From Takifugu bimaculatus (lineage: Eukaryota > Chordata > Actinopteri > Tetraodontiformes > Tetraodontidae): a stretch of 64,000 nucleotides of DNA. The notes under the pieces are model-generated. The model was given only the letters and a program-made list of their open reading frames with translations. It had not been told where the DNA came from and made no database searches. The stretch spans positions 479,001 to 543,000 of the forward strand of contig CP034995.1 in NCBI GenBank assembly GCA_004026145.2, written 5' to 3'. Of the stretch, positions 37,442-48,536 are shown piece after piece (position 1 is the stretch's first letter; each line of letters begins with the position of its first letter). The position numbers and the translations under genes are program-made.

Positions 37442-40400
37442 ATGGACGACACTGTGACCGACATTCTCCAGTGTGAAGAGCAGCTGAGGACTACGCTTCA
37501 CTGCGAAGACAAGGACAAGGTTCTGCCCACCAAATTACACACTTTAACCGTACAGACTGCCTTTAATCCTGTGTGTTGTGACTGAATATTATCATTACAG
37601 CTTCGCAGGAAGTTGTTATATTTACAAAGAGAGTACCACAGGACCGCCCAGAGACTACAGGTTAGAGACTTTCTTTCAGCTTGCATCGACCATTACAGTT
37701 AGAAAGTTCTCTGCGTTCTATTGATGTGGTTCTCCTGACAGCGAGCTGAGCGTTCAGAAGCCGTGCAGAGGTGTGTGAGGAGCAGGATTACACAGCAATG
37801 CAATCATAAGAACCAGGAGGGACGAGAGGCCACAGACAATCCTCCTGATGACCCCTCTGTGCTGATCTCAACCACCACTCCTGCTCAAGATGCACAATGG
37901 AATGGACACGCTGGAGGTCATTTTAATTAACTACACTGATGGTTTCTCTTGCAGTACATGGTCAAACTGACAATTAGATAGAAATTACCTTTCAAGCAAC
38001 AGAGTTACTAGCTACCAGATGATATAAGTGTAGCTGTATTGTAAGTGTGAACAGTATATGTGTATAATCTTAAATGTGAATGCTGTGCTTTCTCTTAGAA
38101 GTGGTGTTGTAAACCTAATAAAGCAGTTAGCATAATTATTATTATTTACCGATGTGAAAGGGTGAGATAGGGGTCTTTGCAAATGAATGATTACATTACT
38201 TAATAAATACACTTTGCATGTTTTAATATTTTACGATATCCAACAGATTTTGAGAAACTCAGGAGCCGAGTTGTCGGATTTCTCCCTCCTCTGGATGCAG
38301 CTTGTCCACAAACTCCAATTTCCATTCATGAATCCACTACCGACGAAAGGCCTAGTCCCTCCCTGCGCCTGCGCTCTCGACGCAGTCGAATGCGTTGGGA
38401 AAGGCAGAGTTCATTAGTGGGTGTGAGCACAGACAGCAGTCAGAATGGGCAAGAGCCTAATGAAAGGATGGAGGCTGCTGCAACACAGATGACCAAAGGA
38501 GATAAAACAAAGCCGACAGAGGTTTTTAAAGAAAGTGAAGAGCTGTTTTCTGGTGAGGAGTCTCCTTCCCTGCTCCATACACACTCGAGTGCTTTTGGCC
38601 AAAATGAAGAGAGAGATGTAGAGGAAAAAGTCATACAAGTAGGACCTGAGCAAACGGACAAAGAGATCAAGCTGTCTATAGAAGCACAACAAGAAACACA
38701 GCCATTACTGTTAGCATGTAAATCTGCATTACGCAGGGAAGAAAGTGAACAAGAGGGAAAACAAACTGAAAGGAAGAAGGCGGGATTAGAGCAAAGCGAG
38801 GATGGACAGAGGGATGGATGTCTGCAGAGAGGCGCCAGAAATGTTGATATGGTTGTAGAAGATGGAAAAGAATGTGAAAAAGGTGATGACAAAGTTAAAG
38901 AAGATAAAGTAAACATAGATCAGGGAGACCGTGATACAAAGGGAGTTGGTCTTCTGGAGTCGTGTACTTTGGTGGAGGGACTACTTTTTCCTGCAGAGTA
39001 CTATGTGCGTACCACGAGACGCATGACGTCTTCACAGAGTCAGCCTGACATGCAGGCCGTCATACTCTCTCAGCTGAACATTGGACGACATCGTAGAAGA
39101 CGGGGCAATGGAAGAAGACTCGCACACAGCGGAGGGTCAAATAGCCAAACATCTGATTCAGTCGGACCTTGTAGCAAATCCAAGGAGGCTGACGTGTCTG
39201 ACGAAACAAACCGTCAAAGCTCAAGTGAGAATTCAGGTCGAGTCCCAGATGGCCAAATTAAAACAGATGCTTGTTTTTCTGCAGCAGATTCTACTTCTCG
39301 TCCGGCGAGAGGACAGAAGAGGAGGAGAGGGAGAGGCAGGGGGCGGCCTCACACCCCTCGGTGCTCTTTTAGCCCAGTCACCAGGCCACAAGGACTTGAA
39401 CATACCTCAGATAATCCCCAGCTCACAAACAGCCCGGTCTTACTTTCTCCTTCACCTTACAGAACCACAGTCTTGCCTTGTCCTTTGCCCTGTTCAGCTG
39501 ATGAATCAAAGTCTTTTTTAACTGGTCCAGTACCAGACGATAAGCAACACTTGATCACACCCAGCTCTGCTTCTGAACATGTGGCTGGTATGACTGGAAC
39601 TAAAAACAGCCCCGCATCTGGACAGAACAGGAGGAACAGATCCTCCCAGCTGAGTGGAAGTAAGACTTGTTTTAATACAGATTATTCAGTTAAACGCAAT
39701 TTCCTTCTACATGAGCTACAGTGAATATTATAGGTCCAGCTTGTTTGAAGCTATACTCAGTTGTTCCTGTTATAAAAGTAAAGGTACTTTTAAAAATAAA
39801 GGTACTAATTTTGTTTTACTTTATGCCCTGCAGGTCAAGAGAGCTGTCATTCTTTCACCATGCCCTCTCCGCCTGCTGCAACAGCTCCTTCTCTGCCCTC
39901 TCTGTCCCTAAGCTTGTTGCTTAAAGACCTGATTAAGTTTGATATTCAGCAAGATTTCCATCTTCCTGATGACCAGTTTGCCTCCCTGAAGCTACACAAG
40001 CTCCATCAAGTTGCCGTGGAAACAGGAGTTGAACACTTTTCATCACCATCTTATTGCACACGGAGGAGCGTCCGGCAGTTTGTGTTAAATCACAGCGGCG
40101 GCGATGCAATAACGCCACTTCCGGTCCCGTGCGGCTCCACGCCCACTCTCCCATCTTCACCCGATACAAATAAAGCAAGCCCCTTTTCTACTCCATCTGT
40201 AGGAGTCCAGAACGCACTGATGGCGCCTGATACTACACAGGGATTTGACCAAGAGAAGACAGAAGGGTCCCGGACTGAGAGCTGGGGTCTCGCTGCCTCG
40301 CCAGAATCTGTGTCAGCGATGGGAGGACGCGCTGCTGACCGCGTCGATCAGTGTCAGGAGCAAGATGCTGAACTGACACATCGTCCTGGGAAATTCCATC

Positions 40401-42724
40401 CCGAGGAGACGCAGGGCTTTACGAACCTCACAGACGACGGAGCTCTTCCCAAACCCCCTCTTTTAGTTGCCAGTCGGAGAGAACTGTCAAGGAACCTCCT
40501 GACACCAAAGAGACAAATAAATGCTGTGACCTACACACGAGTCCCTGCATGGACAATAAGAATCAGAGCTCTTCCCTCCGGTCACAGCTACTGCTGAGTC
40601 CTCTTCTGGCATCAACTTTCTCCACAACCACGCACCTTCACTCCTCCATCCTCTCCTCCAGCCCCACACTACCATCACTAGGAGTTACCCCCCAGACCGA
40701 GGCCGATGCCCTTCCTTTCGCATCGTCGCCCTCTGCTCCAAACCTCATCCCACCTCCCCCTCATAGCCCCTCCACTCAGGCCCTCCCCCCTCCGCCTCTG
40801 TCACCCCGCCCATACATCCCCCCCAGCCAGCCTCCCACATGCATAGCCAGTCAGGTCCAGGCCTCGCCTCGGCCCGTTCACCTGGCTGAACCTGCAAACG
40901 AGACGCACGGCTCAAACATCCAATCTGAGGGTCCTGAGGGAAATCGAGGCTTTAAGACAGAGGCAGAAGATGAAGACTTCAAGAGCTGCACGCAAACTTT
41001 AAAGGTACCAGGTTTATATGTTGTAGTTAGAATGCAGTTTTCAAGCAGATAAAACAACAACATGGTGATTTTTGTGTGCATGTTTGCGTACAGTCTCCAT
41101 CGGGCGGCTGCCTGGTCGACGCATGCTGCCTTCCTGGATCTTTGGGTCATTTGCACGTGGCAGCAGCTGGAAAGTGGGCTGTGTGCCTCTGGACCCAAAC
41201 TTCAGATTCTGATTGGAGCTTAGTGCACACCTGGTCCTTTAATGAGGTGAGTGTGTGGGCATGTTTGCACAGATGTGTGTTTTTTGAGTTATATGTGCTG
41301 GTTTTGCTGATTTTTAATCTGTATCTGACAAATTTTAATGCTTATTTTCTGTCTGCAGATGGTGATCAATATCTTTCCTGTTGCTGATGCTGCTGGGCTG
41401 ATTTGTGTGACTCTGGGCCAGTTAGAAATCAGAGAAGTGAGGTAAGTGAATGCAACACGCTAAGCTAAAACGTTACCAGCCGAAAAACGCAGAAATAAAG
41501 ATACATGTCCGTGTCAACAGGGTGCTGTCGTGCTCCAGTCTCTCACAAGTGTCGCTCTGTGGCGGTTTGGTACAAACTGTCGCGGCTCTGTCCAAATCCA
41601 GAGTCGTGACCTCAACACATTCAGCATCTGGCTCTGCATTGCGGGTGTTTACGCTGTCAGAAAGCGGCAGGTAACACGTAGAATGTTGGTGATGTTTCTT
41701 GTATTACACTGTGGCTGCATCACACTGCCGTCTCTCTCTCTCTCTCTCTGTGTCTCTCCACCCATCAGCACATCAAGCTCTCAGCCTCTTGTGTCTCCTG
41801 GCATTTGTGTTGGTGCTCTCTCCCCGGTCCATGGGCTTCCAGATGCTCTGATTGGCACAGATGACAGCGAACAACTCTTCATCTGGTAGGCAAGATCGTA
41901 ACTGACAGGTTTTCGTTATTGTAGAATCGGGTTGAACGAGTATTTAAAAACATGTCTATTTGGAAATCACAGGAATTTAGATACTGGACAGCTGCTGCAG
42001 AAAGTTCTCCTTGGAGATGGTTTCTCCCACGTAGCCTGTCTCAGAGGATACTCGTACAGCGTGAGTGTGTGTGAGGGGCTAATGAGATGATCTGCTGGCC
42101 GTTTGGATGATTTTTATTTGCCTGTGTTGCACAGGGAGTATTATTTGTCCTGCTGCAGCATCAGTTCCTCAGCTCCCACCAGGAAGAAGGAGGAGAGGTT
42201 CCAGTGAAGAAAAGGACGAATATGGGCCTGCTCTCCTTGGTGGCCGTCAACCCTCTCAGTGGGAAGTCCGTCCTGGCTACTCGGTTGTACCCACCCAGCA
42301 CCTGGTCCAGCCGGTGAGTTGAGGGCCATCGAAGGCTCATGCCTGCAGCGTTGTTGCCTTCACGGCGTTAGGTCCCTCCTCGGTTGACATCCAGCTCTTC
42401 ATCCAAAACGTCTTAATCACTTTGCCAGTCAGACTTATGTACTTTGCTGCGTGTGCTGTGTTACCGCTACACTCCCTTGTGTTCTTCAGGCTGTCTGATG
42501 TGGATGTCGACGACCGCAGCGTGGTGGGTTTAAGTCAGAACGGCTGTGTCTGCGTGTGGGAGCTTGGGCGCAGAGGGGTCCCAAGGACGGTGAGGGCTCC
42601 CGAGAGTGAAGGCTGGCAGCTGGCTCGCTGGGGGGGAGGAGGGACGCTGTTAACTGGACACCACAACGGTGATGTGACTTTACACTGCTGCAGGAAGAAT
42701 CTGATTGGAGTACAAACACTTTAA
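37442..42724 (+). CDS. palb2: Partner and localizer of BRCA2, 12 exons; phase break in exon 5
   Basis: Homologous-recombination scaffold linking BRCA1 to BRCA2 and RAD51 at nuclear double-strand breaks. Exons: 37442-37519, 37601-37660, 37742-37916, 38247-39659, 39834-41004, 41094-41246, 41359-41441, 41521-41670, 41769-41885, 41973-42060, 42135-42313, 42490-42724. The N-terminal coiled-coil (LRRKLLYLQREYHRTAQRLQ) is the BRCA1-binding helix. Exon 4 encodes the chromatin-association motif LLFPAEYYVRTTRRM (about 38980-39025) and an AT-hook-like RGRGRGRP. Exon 5 encodes SLLLKDLIKFDIQQDFHLPD. Exons 6-12 form the C-terminal WD40 domain (GQLEIREVR, LFIWNLDTGQLLQK, WELGRRG, GHHNGDVTLH). The summed length is one base short of, or two over, a whole number of codons, because exon 5 changes frame between about 40350 and 40500; a 116-nt intron at 40351-40466 would restore it. 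The exon 3 donor (GTCATT) is weak. Confidence 0.92.
38247..39659 (+). CDS. palb2: palb2 exon 4: large low-complexity exon with ChAM
   Basis: A 1413-nt exon open throughout, preceded by CCAACAG and followed by GTAAGA. It is rich in Glu, Lys, Ser and Gln, as expected for the disordered middle of PALB2. It matches the large exon 4 of human PALB2 in position and size. Recognisable landmarks are the Arg-rich stretch SLRLRSRRSRMRWERQ, the ChAM segment and a cluster of basic residues at about 39300-39360. Confidence 0.9.
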
Positions 42725-44176
42725 TCAAAATCAGTGTTTTTCTGTCCCTGTGACAATGTTCAAATGGCGATTTTAATTGATTTAGAGATGCTTTTTAAGG
42801 TGAGCCGCCGTTCTTCCTTCACTTGAACTGATTTGAGGTTTTAAGCTGACAAATTCTGGATTCATACTGACATTACTCCAGACTAAACCTCCATTACTCT
42901 TTCATGAAATGGCATGAAAACACACTGGCCTGCTGTGTTTCGAGATGTTTGGCTTTTAAAATAACTTTTAAAACTGCTTCGTTGTTACTTAAGTATAGAG
43001 TTTGTATATTTAAAGAAAAAAAAGGTTTACAGAGTTTCTTTTAATTGTTTGCATTAAATATGTGTGAAATACACTGTATGTTTTTACCTTTTTCATGCTA
43101 CCTAAGCGAATTTTCTCTTAAATATTGTCGGGCCATTTTAGGAGATGCACATTTATGAAATGCATTTTATGGATAAGGCTAAACATTTGCATCTTGATGA
43201 TTGCATTGCTAAAAATTCTAGTGTCTGAAATTTCATACCAGTATTGAAATTATTAATCCCTTTTAAAAACTCCAAAATACTTCAACTGTGATTGTAGTCA
43301 ATTATATTTCTGTCTGTTAAAGTGTCCTCAAGGAAGAAAAGTGACTTTTCTTCTCAGGCTGGTTTTACTGTTTTGGGGATCTGAATGGAAAAAGCAGTCT
43401 TATTTAACTTTAATCTCCACTTTGGAACAATTAGCAGTGACATAAATGACTATATTTCAGGGTATATGAATAACTTTGTTATTCCAAATATTAACTATAC
43501 TGTAATGGGTTATCAGGAAACATGGACTCTTATTTCCAATTTTCTTGGTTTAAATCATTTACAGGTTACTTCTGTTCAATGCTATGTCCATTTAAAACAA
43601 GCAGATATATTTTAAATCTTTAGGTCTTTTTAATAAAAAGGGAAAAGCAACTCCTTTGAGAAAGTTTATTTGAACTTGGGAATTAAAGAATTAAAATCTT
43701 TAACATGTACATATATTTAGTGGTATGTACACATTTGGGCATCTTGTACATATAAGAGTAAAGTAAAACTGGAAACAATGTACATGATGAAGACATTACA
43801 TGGTTCTCCACAAAGACAAACACATAAAAACAGACAAAACAGCAGAAAAAGATCATTTCTCACCCACACAATCCTCCAAGTTGCAAACCTCAGTCGTGTT
43901 TAGTTTAGAATACAAAGAACCATGAACATATTTTGAAGGACAAGATGATTCCAGGCGTTTCCTATTTCTACTACGTTGTCTGATTTTATTCCAGCAAGAA
44001 CATTAAAATGCTTTTGTACAGTATTAAAACTACTGGCAGATCATCCCACAATAATCCTAAAGTAAAAGAGCATTTACAGGGTCTGGACTCTGGGAGGCAG
44101 ACAGGAAGAAGCAGTCAGTGATTAAAGACCAGAGTGAACGAGTGGTACGAGTCGGGTCTAACACAGCCGGGTAGGA
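42725..44176. other. Tail-to-tail region of palb2 and plk1 (both 3' UTRs)
   Basis: The palb2 stop (42722-42724) and plk1 stop (44177-44179) face each other. The plus-strand AATAAA at 43632-43637 is the clearest palb2 polyadenylation signal. Minus-strand signals for plk1 (TTTATT on plus) lie at 43985-43990 and 43665-43670. The region is AT-rich and contains no recognised gene. Confidence 0.6.
43632..43637 (+). terminator. palb2: Candidate palb2 polyadenylation signal
   Basis: AATAAA about 900 nt beyond the palb2 stop. The reverse-strand signal at 43665-43670 is only 28 nt away, so the two mRNAs could end almost on top of each other. Confidence 0.5.
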
Positions 44177-46839
44177 TTATCTGTCCAGCAGCTTCTCCAC
44201 CATCAGCTTGGCGTAGCGAAGGCGGCTGGCCAGCTCCTTACTGCAGCCAAACTCCTCCAGCAGAGACAGTTTGTAGGTGCGGAAGTCTCGTTTCTCGTCA
44301 ATGTAGGTCACCGCAGCCATGAGGGGGCACAGGATGAGCTTGGTGTGGTCCTGACAGGGGTGGGACAGCCAGAGCGTTTTTTCTCTTTCAACCAAAACCT
44401 CGACAAGCAAAGGGTTTGAATAGATAACTCACCTGGAAGAAGTTGATCTGGACGGTGCCGTTGCTCAGGTGCAGGACAATGGCGCTCTTGGTTCTGAACC
44501 AGAGGGACAGATAGGGCAGCCTCGCCAGCTCGTCTCCTTCCCGCCGTGCGATGTTGGCGCCGGCCTTCAGCAGGTGCTCGCTCATGTAATTGCGGAAATA
44601 TTTCAGCAGCGTTATCTGCAGGCCAAAAAGGAAATGAGTACACCGGATGATTTCCTGTGATGAAGCTAAAAACAAGATTTCCCACCTTCTTGTTGAGAGT
44701 TGGAGGGTACGAGCGGACGTTGAGGTAGGATTCAGCAGCCATCTTGTCAATGTACTGCAGACTGTCTCCATCGGCGTACATGATGAGACGCGTGTAGTCG
44801 TTAAACAGGACGCCTACGCTGTTGTCACACAGCTGGTAGCCTGAAATACAGACACGTTACCATCAGCCTTGGAACTTTGAGATCTTCATGTACTTAGTCT
44901 GAAGTGCTTACCTAAACCATATTTATCAGAGTAGTCGACCCATTTGCTGATCCAGAAGATGGGAATACAGGCGGGGTCCTCTGCCTCTTCTGGAAAGAAA
45001 CACAAAAATGCAATTAGTACTGAAATGCAAAGACTATCGCCCAAAAAGAGGAGCCAAGGGGAGTCCGTCACCTTGGCAGACGACGGCCTTCTCGGAGGGT
45101 TTGGCTGCAATGAGAACGTTCAGCTGCTGCAACATGTCCTTCAGGTGGTTTTCTGCTGGCTCGGGCTCCCTGGAGAGAAAAGACAACCCCTCATTTAAGA
45201 ATCCTTGATTAACTGAAGCAAATATGGACGCTGGTGTCAATAGCAGGAGAAAGTTTAAGACGTCTCGTACCTTTGCATGGGCTCCTCCTTCACGTCCACC
45301 TTTTCTGTGCCTGCTGGAAAGAAGAGCTTCACCATCAAATCCTGTGGATACTGAATATCTGGATACATTTAGTGTCTCGAGATCATTACCCTTGTTGTTA
45401 ATGGCGGCGAGAGGGCGTCTCTGATTCAGCTCCGCCGCGGCGGACGGCCCCATTGAAAAACGAGGCGGCACCGTGAGGCAAGTAGTGGGCAGGCGTGAGG
45501 GGACGTAGCCCGATGCAAAGAACTCATCTGCCTGCACGTCAGAAATGGTCGGCCTCTGAGTCGGGTCGGCATGCAACATCCTCTTGATGAGGGACGTTGC
45601 CGCTGGGTTGATGTGCTGCAGAGATAGTTGTAAATCCAGGTTAAGAGGAGTCTGCAAAGAATATATGATTTGCATGCTATTCACAGAAATACAGGCAGGC
45701 CATCTCACCCAGGGGATGGTGTAGCTGTTCTTCTTTATGCGATTGTAGGTCTCCTTCAGACAGGAAGTCTCAAAGGGGGGCTTACCCACCAACAATGTAT
45801 ACCTGGTGGAGTGAAGACGGTGACCATTTTGAGCTGGTTGGTCTAAAAATCATGAGTTTGCTTTGTTTTTGACTGCGTATTGTGACTTACAATATACATC
45901 CAAGAGACCAAATGTCCACTTCATAGCTGTGGCCTTTTTTGCAAAGCACCTCCGGTGCAATGTAGTTGGGCGTGCCACACAGAGTCTTCTTCCTCTCACC
46001 ATCGAACTCAATCCTGGTGGCCAAACCAAAATCCCCTAATCAAGAGAAACACATTAGTAAAGCTGGACACAGGTTGTCTACATTCCTTAAAAAACAAAAG
46101 ACTATTTCCACTGCAGACTGCCATATTGTTTGTATACGTGTGTCCAAATACTCTCGATCTTACCGATCTTGACCTCCATGTCGTCATTGAGGAAGATGTT
46201 CCCCAGCTTCAGGTCTCTGTGAATGACTCTGTTGTTGTGCAGGTAATGGACTCCCTTCAGAAGCTGGGTCATGTAGTAGCGGGCTTCAGGCTCCGTCACA
46301 GCCTTGCGACGCTTGTGCAGCTCCAACAAGGACTGGGAGAGATGATTATTTCAATTAAAGGAGTGATCATTTAATTATTAAGTAAATTTCGGGGGGGAAA
46401 CGTCATTTGATTTTCTTTGAGGACCATCAGGGCCAACGGCCCTTTGAAAGGAAAGATAACATGAATGCTCGCTCACCCTTCTCCTGCAGATCTCCAGGAC
46501 GACAAAAACGAAGTCGTCGTCCTCGAAAAAGCCGTGAAACCCCACGATGTTGGCATGGTCGAGACTTTTGTGAATGGCGATTTCGGAAGTCATCTTCTCC
46601 CTCTGGTGTTGCTTCAGGATCAGGGACTTTGGCACAATCTTCCCGGCGAACGTCTGCTTCGTCTCCAGGTCGGTGATTTCGTAGCATTTGGCGAAACCAC
46701 CTTTCCCCAGGAACCGTCCCCTTGCGTATCTTCTCATGGTGCGTGGATCTACCAGAACATCTGGGATTTCTTTGAGAGGAGCCGATTTGGGGTCGACATG
46801 TGCCGACGGGTTCGTCGGCTTCGCAATGCCTGCACTCAT
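44177..46839 (-). CDS. plk1: Polo-like kinase 1, complete, 11 exons
   Basis: Serine/threonine kinase driving mitotic entry, centrosome maturation, kinetochore function and cytokinesis. Exons: 46477-46839, 46164-46332, 45891-46035, 45709-45802, 45390-45615, 45271-45310, 45072-45169, 44912-44989, 44686-44840, 44433-44615 and 44177-44350; 1725 nt, 574 residues (human 603). Kinase motifs: GKGGFAKCYE (P-loop), AGKIVPK (catalytic Lys), HRDLKLGNIF, GDFGLATR, activation-loop KKTLCGTPNYIAPEV with the activating Thr. A destruction-box-like RRPL sits in the linker. Polo-box phosphopeptide-binding residues are present: the Trp of SKWVDYSDKYGLG and the His/Lys of DHTKLIL. The start at 46839 (MSAGIAKP) follows the family; an in-frame Met five codons upstream is less likely. 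All exons stay in frame. The palb2-plk1 pairing resembles human 16p12. Confidence 0.97.
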
Positions 46840-47300
46840 TTTAGACTTAATCACAACTCGGCTCTAATAGAAACGACAGGAAAAAAATCCTCAGTGTTTT
46901 CTAAAAAAAAATATATATATATATATATCTTAATGGTTGAAACTACCGCTAACTCCCTCGATGCTGACGTTAGTTTAGCTGCAAGCTAGCTTGATCCCAT
47001 ATATTAAAATTAAACACCAAAGTTACTCAAAATTTGACTAAACGATTAAAAAATAGAACGTGCAAGTTCCAGATTTAAAAAAACAAACAAGACATGAAAC
47101 TAATCGCAGACTTATCCCTCGGTGGTTGTAGCGTTGTGGGCTGCGTCAACAGCTTCTGAAAGAAGTTTAAAATGCTGCCACGGTCGTTAGAGTCCTCTCT
47201 GATTGGCTGGTCTGATTTGAATTCAGAGGCGGCAAAGCATCGTGGGAAACTCGTCATGGAATCAGCCAATCATTGAGCCAGAAGGGCACATTCCATGGTT
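46840..47300 (-). promoter_or_regulatory. plk1: plk1 promoter region with CHR-like and CCAAT motifs
   Basis: Upstream of plk1, a CHR-type hexamer TTTGAA lies at 47216-47221 on the plus strand, followed six bases later by GGCGG. Inverted and direct CCAAT boxes lie at 47202-47206 (ATTGG) and 47266-47270 (CCAAT). CHR plus paired NF-Y (CCAAT) sites are the known architecture of G2/M genes such as PLK1, repressed by DREAM and activated by B-MYB/FOXM1. The order and orientation here are not those of the classic CDE/CHR, so this is a candidate only. Confidence 0.4.
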
Positions 47301-47500
47301 TGATTCGTCAAATTCTTTGTGCTTGGGAAATGTAGTTAGAGTGGATTTTAAACATTTAAATCGCTGTTTGTCATAACCCGATGTTATGAGTTATTTTGGA
47401 ATTTTAAGTTTCTAGAGGAGACATTTTTAAAACAATTTACAAACGTAAATGTGTCAGAACTTTACGAATGATTGAAAGTAACAATACTGAAAGAATCATA

Positions 47501-47560
47501 CCATACCATACCATACCATACCATACCATACCATACCATACCATACCATACCATACCATA
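47501..47560. repeat. (CCATA)12 pentanucleotide microsatellite
   Basis: Twelve perfect copies of CCATA, preceded by a partial copy, between plk1 and the Ras-dva-like gene. Such perfect pentanucleotide runs are usually length-polymorphic. Confidence 0.95.
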
Positions 47561-48536
47561 ATGGGCACACAGAAGAGGCTTCCAGAAACACCATTAATAT
47601 GATCCCATTTTTCACTTCTATATATCTCTCCTCTTTAAAGTTGAGGCATAAAAACAGGTGTTTTTTTAAATGCATCACTTCCTTTTGTTGATTTCATGCA
47701 ATACAGATGCATTATCTACCTGTATTCAATTACATTGTAGAGCTAACAACAGCAGAATATAACAGTAGCTTGAATCTAGTGTCTCTCTCTCGTCTCTCGT
47801 GTGTGTGTGTGTGTGTGGGTGGTGGTGTGTGTGTGTGTGTGTGTGATTGTGCATGTGCATGTGTATGTACAGTATCATCTCAAATGAAACCATTTGGATT
47901 AATTCAAATGGAGGGCCATTTTCTGATCTAAATATTCCCCCTGCATGTAAACAATGGATGATGTTTGCTATTATAGGACTGAAGAGGAAGGAAATTAAAG
48001 GCTCATGTTCTGTCAATTTATTCATGATTCAAATATTAGAATTTCAAATTTGTGTGGATATTGCTATTTTAAGCACAATGTTTGGCTCCATTGGGACTAC
48101 AATGAATACATAATTATTTATTTTACTAAAAGCGCTCTTAAACATAGCTCTAAGTGACCAGGAACCAATAAATTTACTCCCTGCTGTTCTCAGTTAAGGT
48201 CAAACATCTACTTTGGATCTCTCACACCCATTTATTGACTTGTGATAATAGTGGATTTGAGGTCAGCACTATTTACTTTTGTCAATTAATGTAGCTTTAC
48301 TGCAACCAAACACAAAATGAACAAGTGCAGTACATCACAAACCAATAATATCAAAATATACATTAGGGGCATTATTATAATTTCATGACTGCATTTATTG
48401 GAAACAAAATTTACTTCTGTTAGTTTATGATGCCTCAACACCTTTAAGAGTCCCAAGTCCTTTTAAAAGTACAAACAGACTACATGCGGGCGCGGTGCAT
48501 GTACCACATTACGCGTAGTCCAGCTGTCCAGTGTTC
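47561..48536. other. Intergenic; 3' flank of the Ras-dva-like gene
   Basis: AT-rich sequence without a recognised gene. A minus-strand polyadenylation signal (TTTATT on the plus strand) at 48394-48399, about 140 nt below the Ras-like gene, is a reasonable mRNA end. Confidence 0.5.
47799..47845. repeat. Interrupted (GT)n microsatellite
   Basis: A GT-rich run interrupted by GGGTGGTG, directly after a short CT tract, in the intergenic region between plk1 and the Ras-dva-like gene. Confidence 0.9.

Noticed and set aside
38440..38916. 158-residue antisense ORF opposite palb2 exon 4
   Set aside because: Antisense of a low-complexity Glu/Lys-rich exon, which gives Ser/Leu-rich shadows; no start context or homology.
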